35,903 nucleotides of DNA from Brumimicrobium sp965659845. Lineage in GTDB: Bacteria > Bacteroidota > Bacteroidia > Flavobacteriales_D > Crocinitomicaceae. The stretch is from NCBI GenBank assembly GCA_965659845.1, contig CBFHXS010000014.1, positions 1 through 35,903 on the forward strand. The letters run 5' to 3'. The notes beneath the pieces are model-generated. The model worked only from the letters and a program-made list of their open reading frames with translations. It was not told where the DNA came from and did no database searches. Positions 15,125-24,086 of this stretch are shown in pieces (position 1 is the stretch's first letter; every line of letters begins with the position of its first letter). A program made the translations under genes and the position numbers.

Positions 15125-16672
15125 ATGGACGGCTACAAGAAAAAAGAGCAATTGACTCAGGAGCAAATTGATCAATGTATCTCTATTTTAAAAGTATTAA
15201 ATGAGGATACGGATCAAATCTTTGAGATTCCTAAAGAAGAACGAATTGAACTCATTAAAGAGGCAGGTCGACTTTCCAGACCGAGCAGGGAAGAGTTTGC
15301 GAGAAGGAAAAAAGATGCCAAGAAAGCAGCTAGAAGAAAAGCGCTAGAAAGAGATAAACGTGCTAGAAATAGCACAGGTATAAGAAGTGCAAGAGAAGCA
15401 TCTGTATTCGTTGCTCCGAAGATGATCTCTCTTACGGGTGAAGAGAAGAATAATGAAAAGCGACACGTGGCTCCTCGTAATTGCTACGTTTGTAAGACTG
15501 TTTTTACCAAGCTTCATCATTTTTATGATACAATGTGTGAGTCTTGCGGTGATTTCAATTATGCAAAACGATTTCAAACGGCAAACATGCGTGGTCAAGT
15601 AGCGTTGGTTACTGGTTCACGGCTTAAGATAGGTTATCATATTACATTGATGATGCTTCGAGCCGGAGCAACTGTAATAGCAACTACTCGATTTCCTGTA
15701 GATTCAGCATTACGTTATGCAAAGGAATCTGACTTTAACAAGTGGGGACACCGTCTAAAAATTCATGGCCTAGATTTAAGACATATTCCGAGTGTAGAGA
15801 TCTTTTGTAATTTCATTGAACAAGAATACGAACGACTGGATGTGTTGATCAACAATGCAGCCCAAACTGTTCGTCGTCCAGCTGGTTTTTACGAGCATTT
15901 ATTAGAGAATGAAGAAAAGGATATTTCTGAATTGCCAAAGAATGTTCAGGAGGTGCTTTCAGATCATGAGGCATGCCTTAGAGAGATTGAAGCGTTTAGA
16001 CCAAATGCGGAGGATCAGCATAAGAATTTACCCGTTAGCTGGCACGGTAAGCAAGTAGGTATAGGGTTGAGTGCATCTGCTCAATTATCTCAAGTTCCTT
16101 ACTCTATTGATAAATCATTGTCGGCAGAAGAGGTTTTCCCTAAAGGGGAATTAGATGCCGACCTTCAACAGGTAGATCTTAGAAAGACCAATAGTTGGAG
16201 GTTGATGTTAGGGGAGATTCATACCAATGAAATGCTAGAAGTACAGCTCGTAAATTCAGTAGCTCCTTTTGTACTTTGTAATAGACTTGTGAATCTTATG
16301 AAGAAAGAAAATACAGGTATGAAGCATGTTATAAACGTTTCAGCGATGGAAGGTAAGTTTCATCAGTATCATAAAGAATCTCGTCATCCACATACGAATA
16401 TGGCCAAAGCAGCCTTGAATATGATGACACTTACCTCGGCAGGTGAGCTATCAAAGTATGGTATTTATACAAATGCGGTAGACACAGGCTGGGTTACGGA
16501 TGAAGACCCTGTAGAGTTGGCTAAACGAAAAGAAGAAATTCATGATTTTCAACCTCCTTTAGATATTGTTGACGGTGCAGCAAGAGTAATGGATCCATTA
16601 TTTGACGGTATTAATACTGGTAAGCATTGGTGTGGTAAATTTTTGAAGGATTATAAGCCAATTAGCTGGTAA
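15125..16672 (+). CDS. SDR-fold protein with N-terminal Cys4 zinc-ribbon and altered active site
   Basis: A 515-residue protein. Residues 1-110 are helical and very basic/acidic (ARRKKDAKKAARRKALERDK). A Cys4 ribbon-like unit follows: NCYVCKTVF (Cys120, Cys123) and MCESCGDF (Cys138, Cys141). From ~156 it is a Rossmann short-chain dehydrogenase: VALVTGSRLKIG (160-170), LDVLINNAAQT (238-248), VINVSAMEG (Ser406) and MAKAALNMMTLTSAGEL. Three points are unusual. The middle Gly of TGxxxGxG is Lys168. The catalytic Tyr of YxxxK is Thr424 (Lys428 is kept). About 130 extra residues lie between the NNAA strand and the Ser strand. The fold is confident; oxidoreductase activity is doubtful. It lies directly after valS. 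Its substrate and function are unknown. Confidence 0.75.
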   Translation: MDGYKKKEQLTQEQIDQCISILKVLNEDTDQIFEIPKEERIELIKEAGRLSRPSREEFARRKKDAKKAARRKALERDKRARNSTGIRSAREASVFVAPKMISLTGEEKNNEKRHVAPRNCYVCKTVFTKLHHFYDTMCESCGDFNYAKRFQTANMRGQVALVTGSRLKIGYHITLMMLRAGATVIATTRFPVDSALRYAKESDFNKWGHRLKIHGLDLRHIPSVEIFCNFIEQEYERLDVLINNAAQTVRRPAGFYEHLLENEEKDISELPKNVQEVLSDHEACLREIEAFRPNAEDQHKNLPVSWHGKQVGIGLSASAQLSQVPYSIDKSLSAEEVFPKGELDADLQQVDLRKTNSWRLMLGEIHTNEMLEVQLVNSVAPFVLCNRLVNLMKKENTGMKHVINVSAMEGKFHQYHKESRHPHTNMAKAALNMMTLTSAGELSKYGIYTNAVDTGWVTDEDPVELAKRKEEIHDFQPPLDIVDGAARVMDPLFDGINTGKHWCGKFLKDYKPISW

Positions 16673-16740
16673 TCAATACGATTTATAAGTTTTACTCTCA
16701 GAGTATCGAGACGTATATTTTACTCAAACAATGATAACTC

Positions 16741-17700
16741 ATGTCTAAGGATAAAAGTCAACAGAAAAAGAAACCTTTACATTCAAGAAACCGAAATGTC
16801 GACCGTTATGACCTAGAGGCTTTGATTAAGGTTAATTCCGACTTAAAGCAACATGTCAAGCTGAATAAATACGGACAAGATTCGATTGATTTTTCAGATC
16901 CTGATGCAATAAAGATTTTGAATACGGCACTTCTTAGACACTATTACGATATTAAGTTCTGGGAATTTCCTAATGAGAACCTATGTCCTCCAATTCCAGG
17001 AAGGGCTGATTATATTCATTATGCAGCCGATCTATTAGCTGAAAATAACTTTGGTAACATTCCTAAAGGAGAGAAGATTAAGTGTCTTGATGTTGGAGTA
17101 GGAGCAAGTTGTATTTATCCCATTATTGGGGTTGTCGAATACGATTGGAACTTTATTGGGTCTGATATTGACCAGGCTTCAGTTGAGTCAGCGAAAGCTA
17201 TTGTGAGTGCAAATAAGCCACTAAAGGGTAAGGTTGAATGTCGAGTTCAAGAAAATCCGAATGATTTCTTCTATGGCGTCTTGGATAGAGAGGAGAACGT
17301 TGATTTTGTCATTTGTAACCCGCCGTTTCATGCATCACAAGAAGATGCTCAGAAAGGTACCCGAAGGAAGGTGAAGAATTTGTCTGGAAAAAAAGAAAAG
17401 ACACCAACAATGAATTTTTCAGGTGTGAGCAGTGAACTAATTTATGACGGTGGTGAGTCTAGATTTATCAGTAATATGATGAAAGAGAGTAAGAAATTCG
17501 CCAAGAACATTTTTTGGTTTTCTACTTTAGTTTCCAAGCAGTCGAATTTAAAAGGAGCAGAAAAAACATTGAAGAAACTTGGTGTTAAGGAATTTAGAAC
17601 AATAAACATGGGTACTGGAAATAAATCTACCCGAATCATGGCTTGGACATTCCTTTCGAATGAAGACCAGAAAGAATGGAGAGAGACTAGATGGAAATAA
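16741..17700 (+). CDS. rlmF: 23S rRNA (adenine(1618)-N6)-methyltransferase
   Basis: Methylates N6 of A1618 in 23S rRNA using S-adenosylmethionine. The 319-residue length and motif order match RlmF: basic N-terminus (KKKPLHSRNRNVDRYD), RADYIHYAADLL, the SAM loop KCLDVGVGASCIYPIIG (about 114-130), the acidic end of strand 2 (GSDIDQ, 140-145) and the amino-MTase signature NPPFHAS (193-199). The target adenine is assigned by family and not directly visible. A 68-base spacer separates it from the SDR-like gene, and it ends at a terminator. Confidence 0.95.
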   Translation: MSKDKSQQKKKPLHSRNRNVDRYDLEALIKVNSDLKQHVKLNKYGQDSIDFSDPDAIKILNTALLRHYYDIKFWEFPNENLCPPIPGRADYIHYAADLLAENNFGNIPKGEKIKCLDVGVGASCIYPIIGVVEYDWNFIGSDIDQASVESAKAIVSANKPLKGKVECRVQENPNDFFYGVLDREENVDFVICNPPFHASQEDAQKGTRRKVKNLSGKKEKTPTMNFSGVSSELIYDGGESRFISNMMKESKKFAKNIFWFSTLVSKQSNLKGAEKTLKKLGVKEFRTINMGTGNKSTRIMAWTFLSNEDQKEWRETRWK

Positions 17701-17731
17701 TCATTTAGAAGCTTCCCTAAGATTTATCAAG

Positions 17732-17757
17732 GTGCTGTTGATTTCGGCACTTTTTTT
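17732..17757 (+). terminator. Terminator of rlmF
   Basis: GTGCTG (17732-17737), a 7-base loop, CGGCAC (17745-17750) and seven T. The stem is 6 bp with one G-U pair, 32 bases after the rlmF stop. Confidence 0.75.
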
Positions 17758-17780
17758 GCTTGTGTTGAAATAAAAATACC

Positions 17781-18104
17781 ATGAAGCAGGTCTTAACTTT
17801 TTCAATTTTTATTTTCTCACTTTATTTTTTTTCGAGTTGTGCCAAAACTGTTGACCCTGTATGGGTAAAACTGGATGAAACACATTGTAAACCTTCCTGG
17901 GTTGGAAATACTGATCATCAAAGTCGAAAGAACCTCGAAGCCCTATTGAGAGGAGATGGAGTCGTTCCTTTGAAAATAAGAATTAAGGGCTCGCGAGATA
18001 ACAACTGTGAAAGTTGCCTATGTCATACAGGTAAGACTTATCGAGTAAGTATCGATCGTTCTCAATTGAATTGGTTAGTTTATTACGGATTTGAAGTCGA
18101 TTAA
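17781..18104 (+). CDS. Small Cys-rich lipoprotein, function unknown
   Basis: A 107-residue protein with a clear lipoprotein signal peptide (hydrophobic run, then FFSSC, Cys20). The mature part has Cys in ETHCKPSW and a clustered CESCLCHTGK, possibly a disulfide or metal site. I recognise no family. It starts 24 bases after the rlmF terminator, so it may depend on readthrough or on its own undetected promoter. The coding frame and signal peptide are convincing; the function is open. Confidence 0.65.
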   Translation: MKQVLTFSIFIFSLYFFSSCAKTVDPVWVKLDETHCKPSWVGNTDHQSRKNLEALLRGDGVVPLKIRIKGSRDNNCESCLCHTGKTYRVSIDRSQLNWLVYYGFEVD

Positions 18105-18122
18105 AAATTCAAGAGGAAGAAG

Positions 18123-18145
18123 AGAAGACCAGGAAACCGTCTTTT
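18123..18145 (+). terminator. Possible terminator between convergent genes
   Basis: AGAAGAC, a loop of about nine bases, and GTCTTTTTC form a 5-7 bp hairpin with a T run on the plus strand, after the small lipoprotein gene. It is short, so confidence is limited. Confidence 0.4.
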
Positions 18146-18149
18146 TCTA

Positions 18150-20213
18150 TTAGTCTACAATCAAAACTCTTTGATATGTGAACTCACTAGTAATTACGTT
18201 TAATCGATAAATACCTTCTGAAAAACAACTGACATTGATGCTTTTTTGATTCATGTTGTCTTCTGAATGAAATATTAATCTGCCTAGTTGATCATAAATT
18301 GCTAATTTGAATACTTTTTCCGCAAGCTGGATTAACACATTTTCATTCGCAGGATTGGGATAAATGATCAATTCAGCAACAGACTCATCTTCTAGACGAA
18401 CTTCTGAGTCAACAAAAAACATTAAAGTATCTAAACAGCCATTTTCGTCCATGACAATGCTTTCATAGTTGCCGGTTGTCAGATCACTATATGAATTTAA
18501 CGAACTAAATCCATTGCCAATATTGTATTGGTAAGGCTGCGTTCCTCCGCTCGCATTTATAAAAGCCTCTCCATCATCTCCCAATGATTCAGGAGAGGTC
18601 AATACTGTCTGTGTAAGTGAGTCTGTAATCTCATTTATGGTAATTAGACTATCGTAAACACACCCCATTGAATCAATAATATTCAGAAGGTAACTTCCAG
18701 GAGGAATATCGCTTATTTCTTGATCGACAATTGTATTTCCTTCCCATGAAATCAACAATGGAGGGTAGGTAGTAAAGGCATCAAAAATAAAATTTCCATT
18801 GTCATAATTATAACAGCTTTCATGCATAATAGACAAGTTATCAACTATTAGGCCGTTCCCTTCAGGTATAATCACTGAAATCGAACTAGAACATCCAATT
18901 GACGAATTTATATCACAAGAATAACTTCCTGAGCCAATATTAGATAAACTGTTTGTTGAGTTGTTAGGAAAATCAATCCAGTCGTAAGAGAAATAAGGGA
19001 GATCTGGAAATATTTGTATTCCACCATTATTTTGTCCGAAACAAATTATAGAATCTACTTCATATGAAAATGAATTTTCATTTAAAACTTCAATACTATC
19101 AGTAAGGGAACACCCATTATTTCCGGTATAAACATATTCATACCATCCATTATTTAAGCCTGTCAATGTATCTGAGAATAAGGTTTGATCAGTCCAAAAA
19201 TACCAACTGTCAGAACTGTTTGTAAATGTTGAGTATATTTCGCCAATTCCACCGTTGCAAAAATCATCTAATTTATCTAGGTTATGCGTTTGAAAGTCTT
19301 GATTAATCCAGGATGTATCATTTGATAATGAAAAGTCACCGCAAAGTATTGAGCTATCACTGGCTAGCCCAAGAAAGTAACCAACGCTATCTCCGAGTGC
19401 TTGGCCTATTACTACCAAGGTGTCTGAATAGGGAAAACTATCTCCGAGGGTATTGTTCCATGCGTAAGTAATAGTGTCAACCGCAATTTTATAAGGGATC
19501 GTAGTGATTGTATAGTCATTTATTCCATTGGGGGACCATTTCTTGCCTTCTCTTAGAGCGGTCCAATTATCACCATAATTTCTGCCGTTTACAACGTCAG
19601 CAATTTGACTGTTTCGATGATGTAAACCCTGTATTGCAGAGTTGCTGTTCCAGCTACAATATTCTTTTTTTCCTATATGTATTTCAATTTCATTCGTATT
19701 CTCATAGAGAATTAATGTTGATGTGGACTCGGTGGGACACCCAAATAAATAACCACATAGTTTTTGCACAACAAAGTATCGATTTGGAGCACTGCCTAAT
19801 GTTTCGTAGACATAAGGAGCTGATCCACCTTGAATATCCACAAATGGAAACATTATGTTGTTTGCATCTAAATTTGTTGTAGGTATTGGGTCGTTGATAA
19901 TCCAGTTATTATAAGAAACAGCCTTCGATACATCAAAGGTTAGAATTCCATTTTGACCGATAACTACCTTGCTGTATGTTGAGTCATAAAATGTGAAGTC
20001 AAAGCCAATATTGATTGTATCAGAGTATAAATCTTCAGGGAGGCTTAGTGTATCTGGTGATGAAAAAAGAATGAATTGAGAGGAGTCTACAGCTTCTCCA
20101 ATTAACTCAACTTGATCTCCGGGACAAAGTATGGTATCATTTCCAAATTCTAAAGTCTGTCCAAAGACAACCGAAGAAATAAGGTAAATATTGATATGAA
20201 TAAAAACTTTCAT
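18150..20213 (-). CDS. T9SS-secreted surface protein with SprB-like repeats
   Basis: A 687-residue exported protein. The signal peptide ends near FGQ (residue 19). From ~614 a type A T9SS sorting tail is plain: IIYPNPANENVLIQL, then YDQLGRLIF and GIYRLNVI. The middle region (about 380-600) holds three SprB-like repeats with a short acidic/aromatic motif and a Gly-Cys end (SIGCSSSISV, DSMGCVYDSLITI, DENGCLDTLMFF). The first ~250 residues include FTFYDSTYSKVVIGQNGILTF, a beta-sandwich start common in secreted Bacteroidota proteins. It should be exported across the outer membrane by the type IX system and anchored or released. An adhesin role is inference. It has its own -7 candidate and does not overlap neighbours. 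Confidence 0.88.
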   Translation of the reverse strand: MKVFIHINIYLISSVVFGQTLEFGNDTILCPGDQVELIGEAVDSSQFILFSSPDTLSLPEDLYSDTINIGFDFTFYDSTYSKVVIGQNGILTFDVSKAVSYNNWIINDPIPTTNLDANNIMFPFVDIQGGSAPYVYETLGSAPNRYFVVQKLCGYLFGCPTESTSTLILYENTNEIEIHIGKKEYCSWNSNSAIQGLHHRNSQIADVVNGRNYGDNWTALREGKKWSPNGINDYTITTIPYKIAVDTITYAWNNTLGDSFPYSDTLVVIGQALGDSVGYFLGLASDSSILCGDFSLSNDTSWINQDFQTHNLDKLDDFCNGGIGEIYSTFTNSSDSWYFWTDQTLFSDTLTGLNNGWYEYVYTGNNGCSLTDSIEVLNENSFSYEVDSIICFGQNNGGIQIFPDLPYFSYDWIDFPNNSTNSLSNIGSGSYSCDINSSIGCSSSISVIIPEGNGLIVDNLSIMHESCYNYDNGNFIFDAFTTYPPLLISWEGNTIVDQEISDIPPGSYLLNIIDSMGCVYDSLITINEITDSLTQTVLTSPESLGDDGEAFINASGGTQPYQYNIGNGFSSLNSYSDLTTGNYESIVMDENGCLDTLMFFVDSEVRLEDESVAELIIYPNPANENVLIQLAEKVFKLAIYDQLGRLIFHSEDNMNQKSINVSCFSEGIYRLNVITSEFTYQRVLIVD

Positions 20214-20245
20214 TTATTATAATTTACAATGACAAAGAACTAAAA

Positions 20246-20253
20246 CAAAAGTA
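20246..20253 (-). promoter_or_regulatory. Candidate -7 element of the T9SS cargo gene
   Basis: On the minus strand TACTTTTG matches TAnnTTTG exactly, 32 bases before the ATG. No TTG is seen at the expected -33 spacing. Confidence 0.45.
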
Positions 20254-20261
20254 TGAATGAC

Positions 20262-20292
20262 AAAAAAAAGACGGCCTGATGACCGTCTTTTT
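20262..20292. terminator. Terminator of the M1 aminopeptidase gene (bidirectional)
   Basis: AAAAAGACGG (20265-20274), an 8-base loop and CCGTCTTTTT (20283-20292) form a perfect 10-bp stem flanked by an A run and a T run. On the minus strand it lies 19 bases after the aminopeptidase stop. Confidence 0.88.
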
Positions 20293-20310
20293 CTAGGATT
20301 CTATTTAAAA

Positions 20311-22221
20311 TCATTTATTTACACCTAAAATTTCGTCGATTGTATTGAACGATACCGCATGATAATTAGGTCGAGCTTCTTCATAGACCTCTTTTGCAAA
20401 TTCCAAGTCATCTTCTTCAGCATTAGCTAATGTTGTGTATATCGGACGTAAGAATTTTCTTCTTCCAACTTTCACCAAGAATTTTTTAATCTCAGGTCTA
20501 ATTGCATCATAATTGTTTTCAATAGCTAACACAAACCATTCTGCCATAATCTCAGCATTTCCACTACTTTTGAAGTTTAGTTTTTCATCAATCCTTTGCA
20601 TTGTCTCGACCTCAACTTCACCTTCAAATGCTCTAATGAAAGCTAACCATTCTTGAGTTGTATAATCTCCTCTTTTAATGTCAGCAGAAAGCTCGACCTT
20701 ACTATTTTTGATGTCTTTTGCTAAATTCTGAACATTTGTAAAACGTTGTGAGGATAATTTTATCGCATTATCAGGAATGCCATCTTCGTAAATCCATTCC
20801 TCAGTATTAAAATCAATGTTTTCCTTACCTAGGAGATTTTTGTTCAGGTAATCAACAAATTCTTCAGTATTAATCGTTTTAAACTTATATTTCGTAAAAT
20901 AATTGTTTAAGAACTCATCAAACTTTTCCCGACCGACCTTTGCTTCTAGCGTCTTTAGAAAGAATGCACCTTTAACATAAGCAATGTCAGTCATTCCTTC
21001 GTCAGGATTTCTGTGGTTCAATGCTAATTTTAAGTGAGTATCTTCAGCATTTCCATCCGACATCATTTCAGCGACACTGCCTTCTAACTCTTGATATTCA
21101 ATTAGAGCCAACATTTTAGCCACTTCCGTACCGTATAGTTCCTCCATGATTCGGTTTTCAAAGTATACAGTAAAACCTTCGTTTAACCAGAAGTCATTCC
21201 AAGATGCATTAGTAACAAGGTTCCCTGACCAAGAGTGGGCAAGTTCGTGAGCAATTACACTAACTAAACTTCTGTCTCCAGCTATAAGTGTTGGAGTTGC
21301 AAATGTTAATCGTGGGTTTTCCATTCCACCAAAAGGGAAAGAGTATGGAAGTACGATTACATCATATGTTTCCCAAAGGTATTTTCCATAGAGATCTTCT
21401 GCTGCTGTCATCATTTTAGGGATGTCCTTAAATTCAGACGCCGCTTTTTCAATCATATGAGGCTCTGCATATACCCCGCAGTTGTTGCCTAAATCCGCAT
21501 ATTCTAATTCTCCAACTGCTAATGCTAGAAGGTAAGAAGGTATTGGCTGCTTCATTTCATATGAATATTCGCCGGTGCTATTCTTTTCTGTAGGGTTTGT
21601 TGCGCTCATTAACGCTAAAAGTTCGCTTGGAACTTTCAGGTCAGCTGAGTAAGTTATTCTGTTGTTGGGTGTGTCCTGAACAGGAACCCATGATCTTGTC
21701 AAGATCGCTTGACCTTGTGTGTAGAGAAATGGGTGATTTCCACTGCCAGTTAATTCAGGAGCTAACCAATCTAAAGCTTCGGATTCCGAAGTGGTAGAAT
21801 AATATATGTTAACATATTTGGTGTCATTGTTTATATCTACAATAAGCGCTTTTCCAAGTAATGCATCTTCTTTGCCAACAGTATATGTTGTTTCTGTTTC
21901 ATTCTCTGCGTTACCAAGAGTGACTTTTGCGATGTCAATAGCTTTGAAATCAAAAATGGCTTTTTCTGTACCTGAATTATTCATGGAGTGGCGCGCTACA
22001 CCTGAAATTATCTTTTTATCGAAATCAACTTCTAAATCTAGGTGCAGATGCTGAGTATTGATCTTGTCTATATTAGAAAAACTATGATTTGTTACCTTAA
22101 TGGATTCTGAAACTTCGATTTTCTCAATTTCATCTGTTGGATCTTCGTTTTCTTTGTTTTCGTTTTCACAACTAAAAAGAAATGCGATTAAAAGAAGCGG
22201 AATAAATTTTTGTAAAATCAT
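20311..22221 (-). CDS. M1-family (leukotriene A4 hydrolase-like) aminopeptidase, lipoprotein
   Basis: A zinc aminopeptidase that removes N-terminal residues from peptides. The 636 residues begin with a lipoprotein signal (LIAFLFSC, Cys18) followed by an acidic linker, so the enzyme is probably tethered to the outer membrane. The peptide-anchoring motif FPFGGMENP lies at about 295-303. The zinc site HELAH (325-329), 18 residues and then Glu348 (LNEGFTVYFE) complete the HExxH-x18-E signature. The layout (N-terminal beta domain, catalytic domain, helical C-terminal domain from ~500) and the length are those of the LTA4H subgroup, shorter than PepN. The divergent neighbours are two peptide transporters, which fits use of peptides as nutrients. 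Confidence 0.94.
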   Translation of the reverse strand: MILQKFIPLLLIAFLFSCENENKENEDPTDEIEKIEVSESIKVTNHSFSNIDKINTQHLHLDLEVDFDKKIISGVARHSMNNSGTEKAIFDFKAIDIAKVTLGNAENETETTYTVGKEDALLGKALIVDINNDTKYVNIYYSTTSESEALDWLAPELTGSGNHPFLYTQGQAILTRSWVPVQDTPNNRITYSADLKVPSELLALMSATNPTEKNSTGEYSYEMKQPIPSYLLALAVGELEYADLGNNCGVYAEPHMIEKAASEFKDIPKMMTAAEDLYGKYLWETYDVIVLPYSFPFGGMENPRLTFATPTLIAGDRSLVSVIAHELAHSWSGNLVTNASWNDFWLNEGFTVYFENRIMEELYGTEVAKMLALIEYQELEGSVAEMMSDGNAEDTHLKLALNHRNPDEGMTDIAYVKGAFFLKTLEAKVGREKFDEFLNNYFTKYKFKTINTEEFVDYLNKNLLGKENIDFNTEEWIYEDGIPDNAIKLSSQRFTNVQNLAKDIKNSKVELSADIKRGDYTTQEWLAFIRAFEGEVEVETMQRIDEKLNFKSSGNAEIMAEWFVLAIENNYDAIRPEIKKFLVKVGRRKFLRPIYTTLANAEEDDLEFAKEVYEEARPNYHAVSFNTIDEILGVNK

Positions 22222-22241
22222 ATTTAACGTTTAGCGATTGT

Positions 22242-22249
22242 CAAAAATA
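22242..22249 (-). promoter_or_regulatory. Candidate -7 element of the aminopeptidase gene
   Basis: On the minus strand TATTTTTG matches TAnnTTTG exactly, 20 bases before the start codon. The -33 element is not obvious. Confidence 0.45.
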
Positions 22250-22413
22250 TGATTTTATTCTTGAAATACGATGCACTTTTTGCCGAATGGCGATCAGGAT
22301 TCGTTAAGGTCACATTTTCAGTCGATTATTTTTTTTAAACGAAACAAAAGAGGTCAAATAACATTCACCTCAGAATTTTTATTTATTTTCACGCCTCACA
22401 AAAACTCATCAAC

Positions 22414-24075
22414 ATGGACAAGTTGCAGTCGAGTGGTAAAGAATTAATGGGGCACCCAATAGGTTTATTCGTCCTGTTTTTTACCGAAATGTGGGAGAGA
22501 TTCTCTTACTACGGAATGCGTGCGATTTTAACCTTATACATGGTTTCTGAAACCACCTCAGATAATCCTGGTTTAGGTTGGGATAATTCTGAAGCGCTTG
22601 CTTTATATGGTTGGTATACAATGTTGGTCTATGTTGCTTCGATACCTGGTGGTATAATTGCTGATAAAATACTTGGTCAAAAGAATTCAGTTCTATTAGG
22701 GGGGTGGCTGTTAGTAGCAGGACACGGAGTCCTTTCAATTGAGCAAGATGTAGCTTTCTATTCTGGTTTACTACTCATTATTCTTGGTGTTGGTCTCTTA
22801 AAGCCCAATGTTTCTACAATGGTAGGTGGTTTGTATTCAAAAGGTGACGAGAGAAGAGATAAAGGTTTTTCAATATTCTATATAGGAATCAACATAGGAG
22901 CTGCGCTATCTGCCTTAACCGTCGGATTTTTAGCTCAGGCATACGGATGGCATGCAGGTTTCGGGTTGGCAGCTGTAGGAATGGTTGTAGGTCAGCTTGT
23001 ATACATATACGGTATGCGCTATTTAAAGGACGTTGGTAACAAGCCAATTAAAAGTGTTACTGATCCGGACTCAATTACGTTGAAAGAGATATTTGTGCGT
23101 ATGTTCAAAACCCAGTCTAGTTTACTAGCGCTTATCTTGTTGAGTGCAGTATCTGTTGCTATACCATTGCTCTTGATGAATGATGAGGTAATCGCTTACG
23201 TAGTCTTTTTCTTGTTCTTATCTTTTGTTGTGAGTTTCATGATGACTGTATTCGCTGATCTTAAAACACGAATTGAAAAAGATAGATTCATTGTTCTACT
23301 GCTTTCATTCTTGATTGTTATCGTTTTCTGGGGAGCATTTGAACAAGCTGGTGGTTTGATGAATATCTACGCGGAACAAAAGGCGAATCGATTGGTTTGG
23401 GGTTATGAGATTCCAGCGGCAGTAATGCAGTTTTTTAATCCGTTCTACATCATTACATTGGGTATACCCGTAGCAGGTTTTTGGATTTGGATGAAAAGAA
23501 GAGGTAAAGAAGCAACTTCGATATTTAAAATGGGAATCGGTGTAATTATTATGGGCCTAGGATTTGTCTTTATGATTTTTGCATCTTTACAATATGAAGA
23601 GTATGGTCAGTCAGCTTTGGTATGGCTTGTTCTCGCATATTTGCTGCATACAATAGGAGAGCTTTGCGCTTCACCAGTGGCACTTTCGTTCATTACAAAG
23701 TTGGCTCCGATTCGTTACGGTGCTTTAATGATGGGTGTATATTTTGCAGCTACTGGGTTAGGTAATAAAGTAGCTGGTATAATCGGGGAATCAGCGGAAA
23801 GCGCAGGTGATCTAACAGTGTTCACTACCATTACGGTATTTTGTGTAGCATTTGGAATTCTTGTAATCCTTTTACTTAAGCCTTTGAAGAGATTAACGCA
23901 TGGTGCGGAGGATAAGAAAATTGAAGGAATGGAACAAGAAGGGTTTGAATTGGCAGATTCTGAGNNNNNNNNNNNNNNNNNNNNNNNNNNNNNNNNNNNN
24001 NNNNNNNNNNNNNNNNNNNNNNNNNNNNNNNNNNNNNNNNNNNNNNNNNNNNNNNNNNNNNNGTTTGAACAATAA
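22414..24075 (+). CDS. POT/PTR2-family proton-peptide symporter, C-terminal tail lost in a gap
   Basis: A proton-coupled di/tripeptide importer in the inner membrane. The N-terminal signature EMWERFSYYGMR (Glu25xxGlu28-Arg29-Phe30) is the POT ExxERFxYY motif for proton coupling. FSIFYIGINIGA corresponds to the second family signature, and FWGAFEQAGG and GELCASPVALSF to the later substrate-site helices. About 517 residues are read cleanly, and all expected helices end before the N run (LKPLKRLTHGAEDKK). The frame through the 98 N would end at TAA 24073-24075, but that depends on the gap length being true. The C-terminal ~35 residues are therefore unknown. The next gene begins 11 bases later and is a paralogue. 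Confidence 0.9.
   Translation: MDKLQSSGKELMGHPIGLFVLFFTEMWERFSYYGMRAILTLYMVSETTSDNPGLGWDNSEALALYGWYTMLVYVASIPGGIIADKILGQKNSVLLGGWLLVAGHGVLSIEQDVAFYSGLLLIILGVGLLKPNVSTMVGGLYSKGDERRDKGFSIFYIGINIGAALSALTVGFLAQAYGWHAGFGLAAVGMVVGQLVYIYGMRYLKDVGNKPIKSVTDPDSITLKEIFVRMFKTQSSLLALILLSAVSVAIPLLLMNDEVIAYVVFFLFLSFVVSFMMTVFADLKTRIEKDRFIVLLLSFLIVIVFWGAFEQAGGLMNIYAEQKANRLVWGYEIPAAVMQFFNPFYIITLGIPVAGFWIWMKRRGKEATSIFKMGIGVIIMGLGFVFMIFASLQYEEYGQSALVWLVLAYLLHTIGELCASPVALSFITKLAPIRYGALMMGVYFAATGLGNKVAGIIGESAESAGDLTVFTTITVFCVAFGILVILLLKPLKRLTHGAEDKKIEGMEQEGFELADSEXXXXXXXXXXXXXXXXXXXXXXXXXXXXXXXXXFEQ
23965..24062. other. Assembly gap (98 N)
   Basis: A run of 98 undetermined bases at the junction of two paralogous transporter genes. 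The true length and content are unknown, so the end of the first gene and any intergenic signals are uncertain. Confidence 0.99.
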
Positions 24076-24086
24076 TTGAGTAAATA

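Noticed and set aside
15344..15598. Antisense open frame inside the SDR-like gene
   Set aside because: It lies opposite a well-supported gene, with no signal or motif of its own.
18376..18800. Possible novel repeat array in the T9SS protein
   Set aside because: The repeats fit SprB-like units known from T9SS cargo proteins, so the array is explained.
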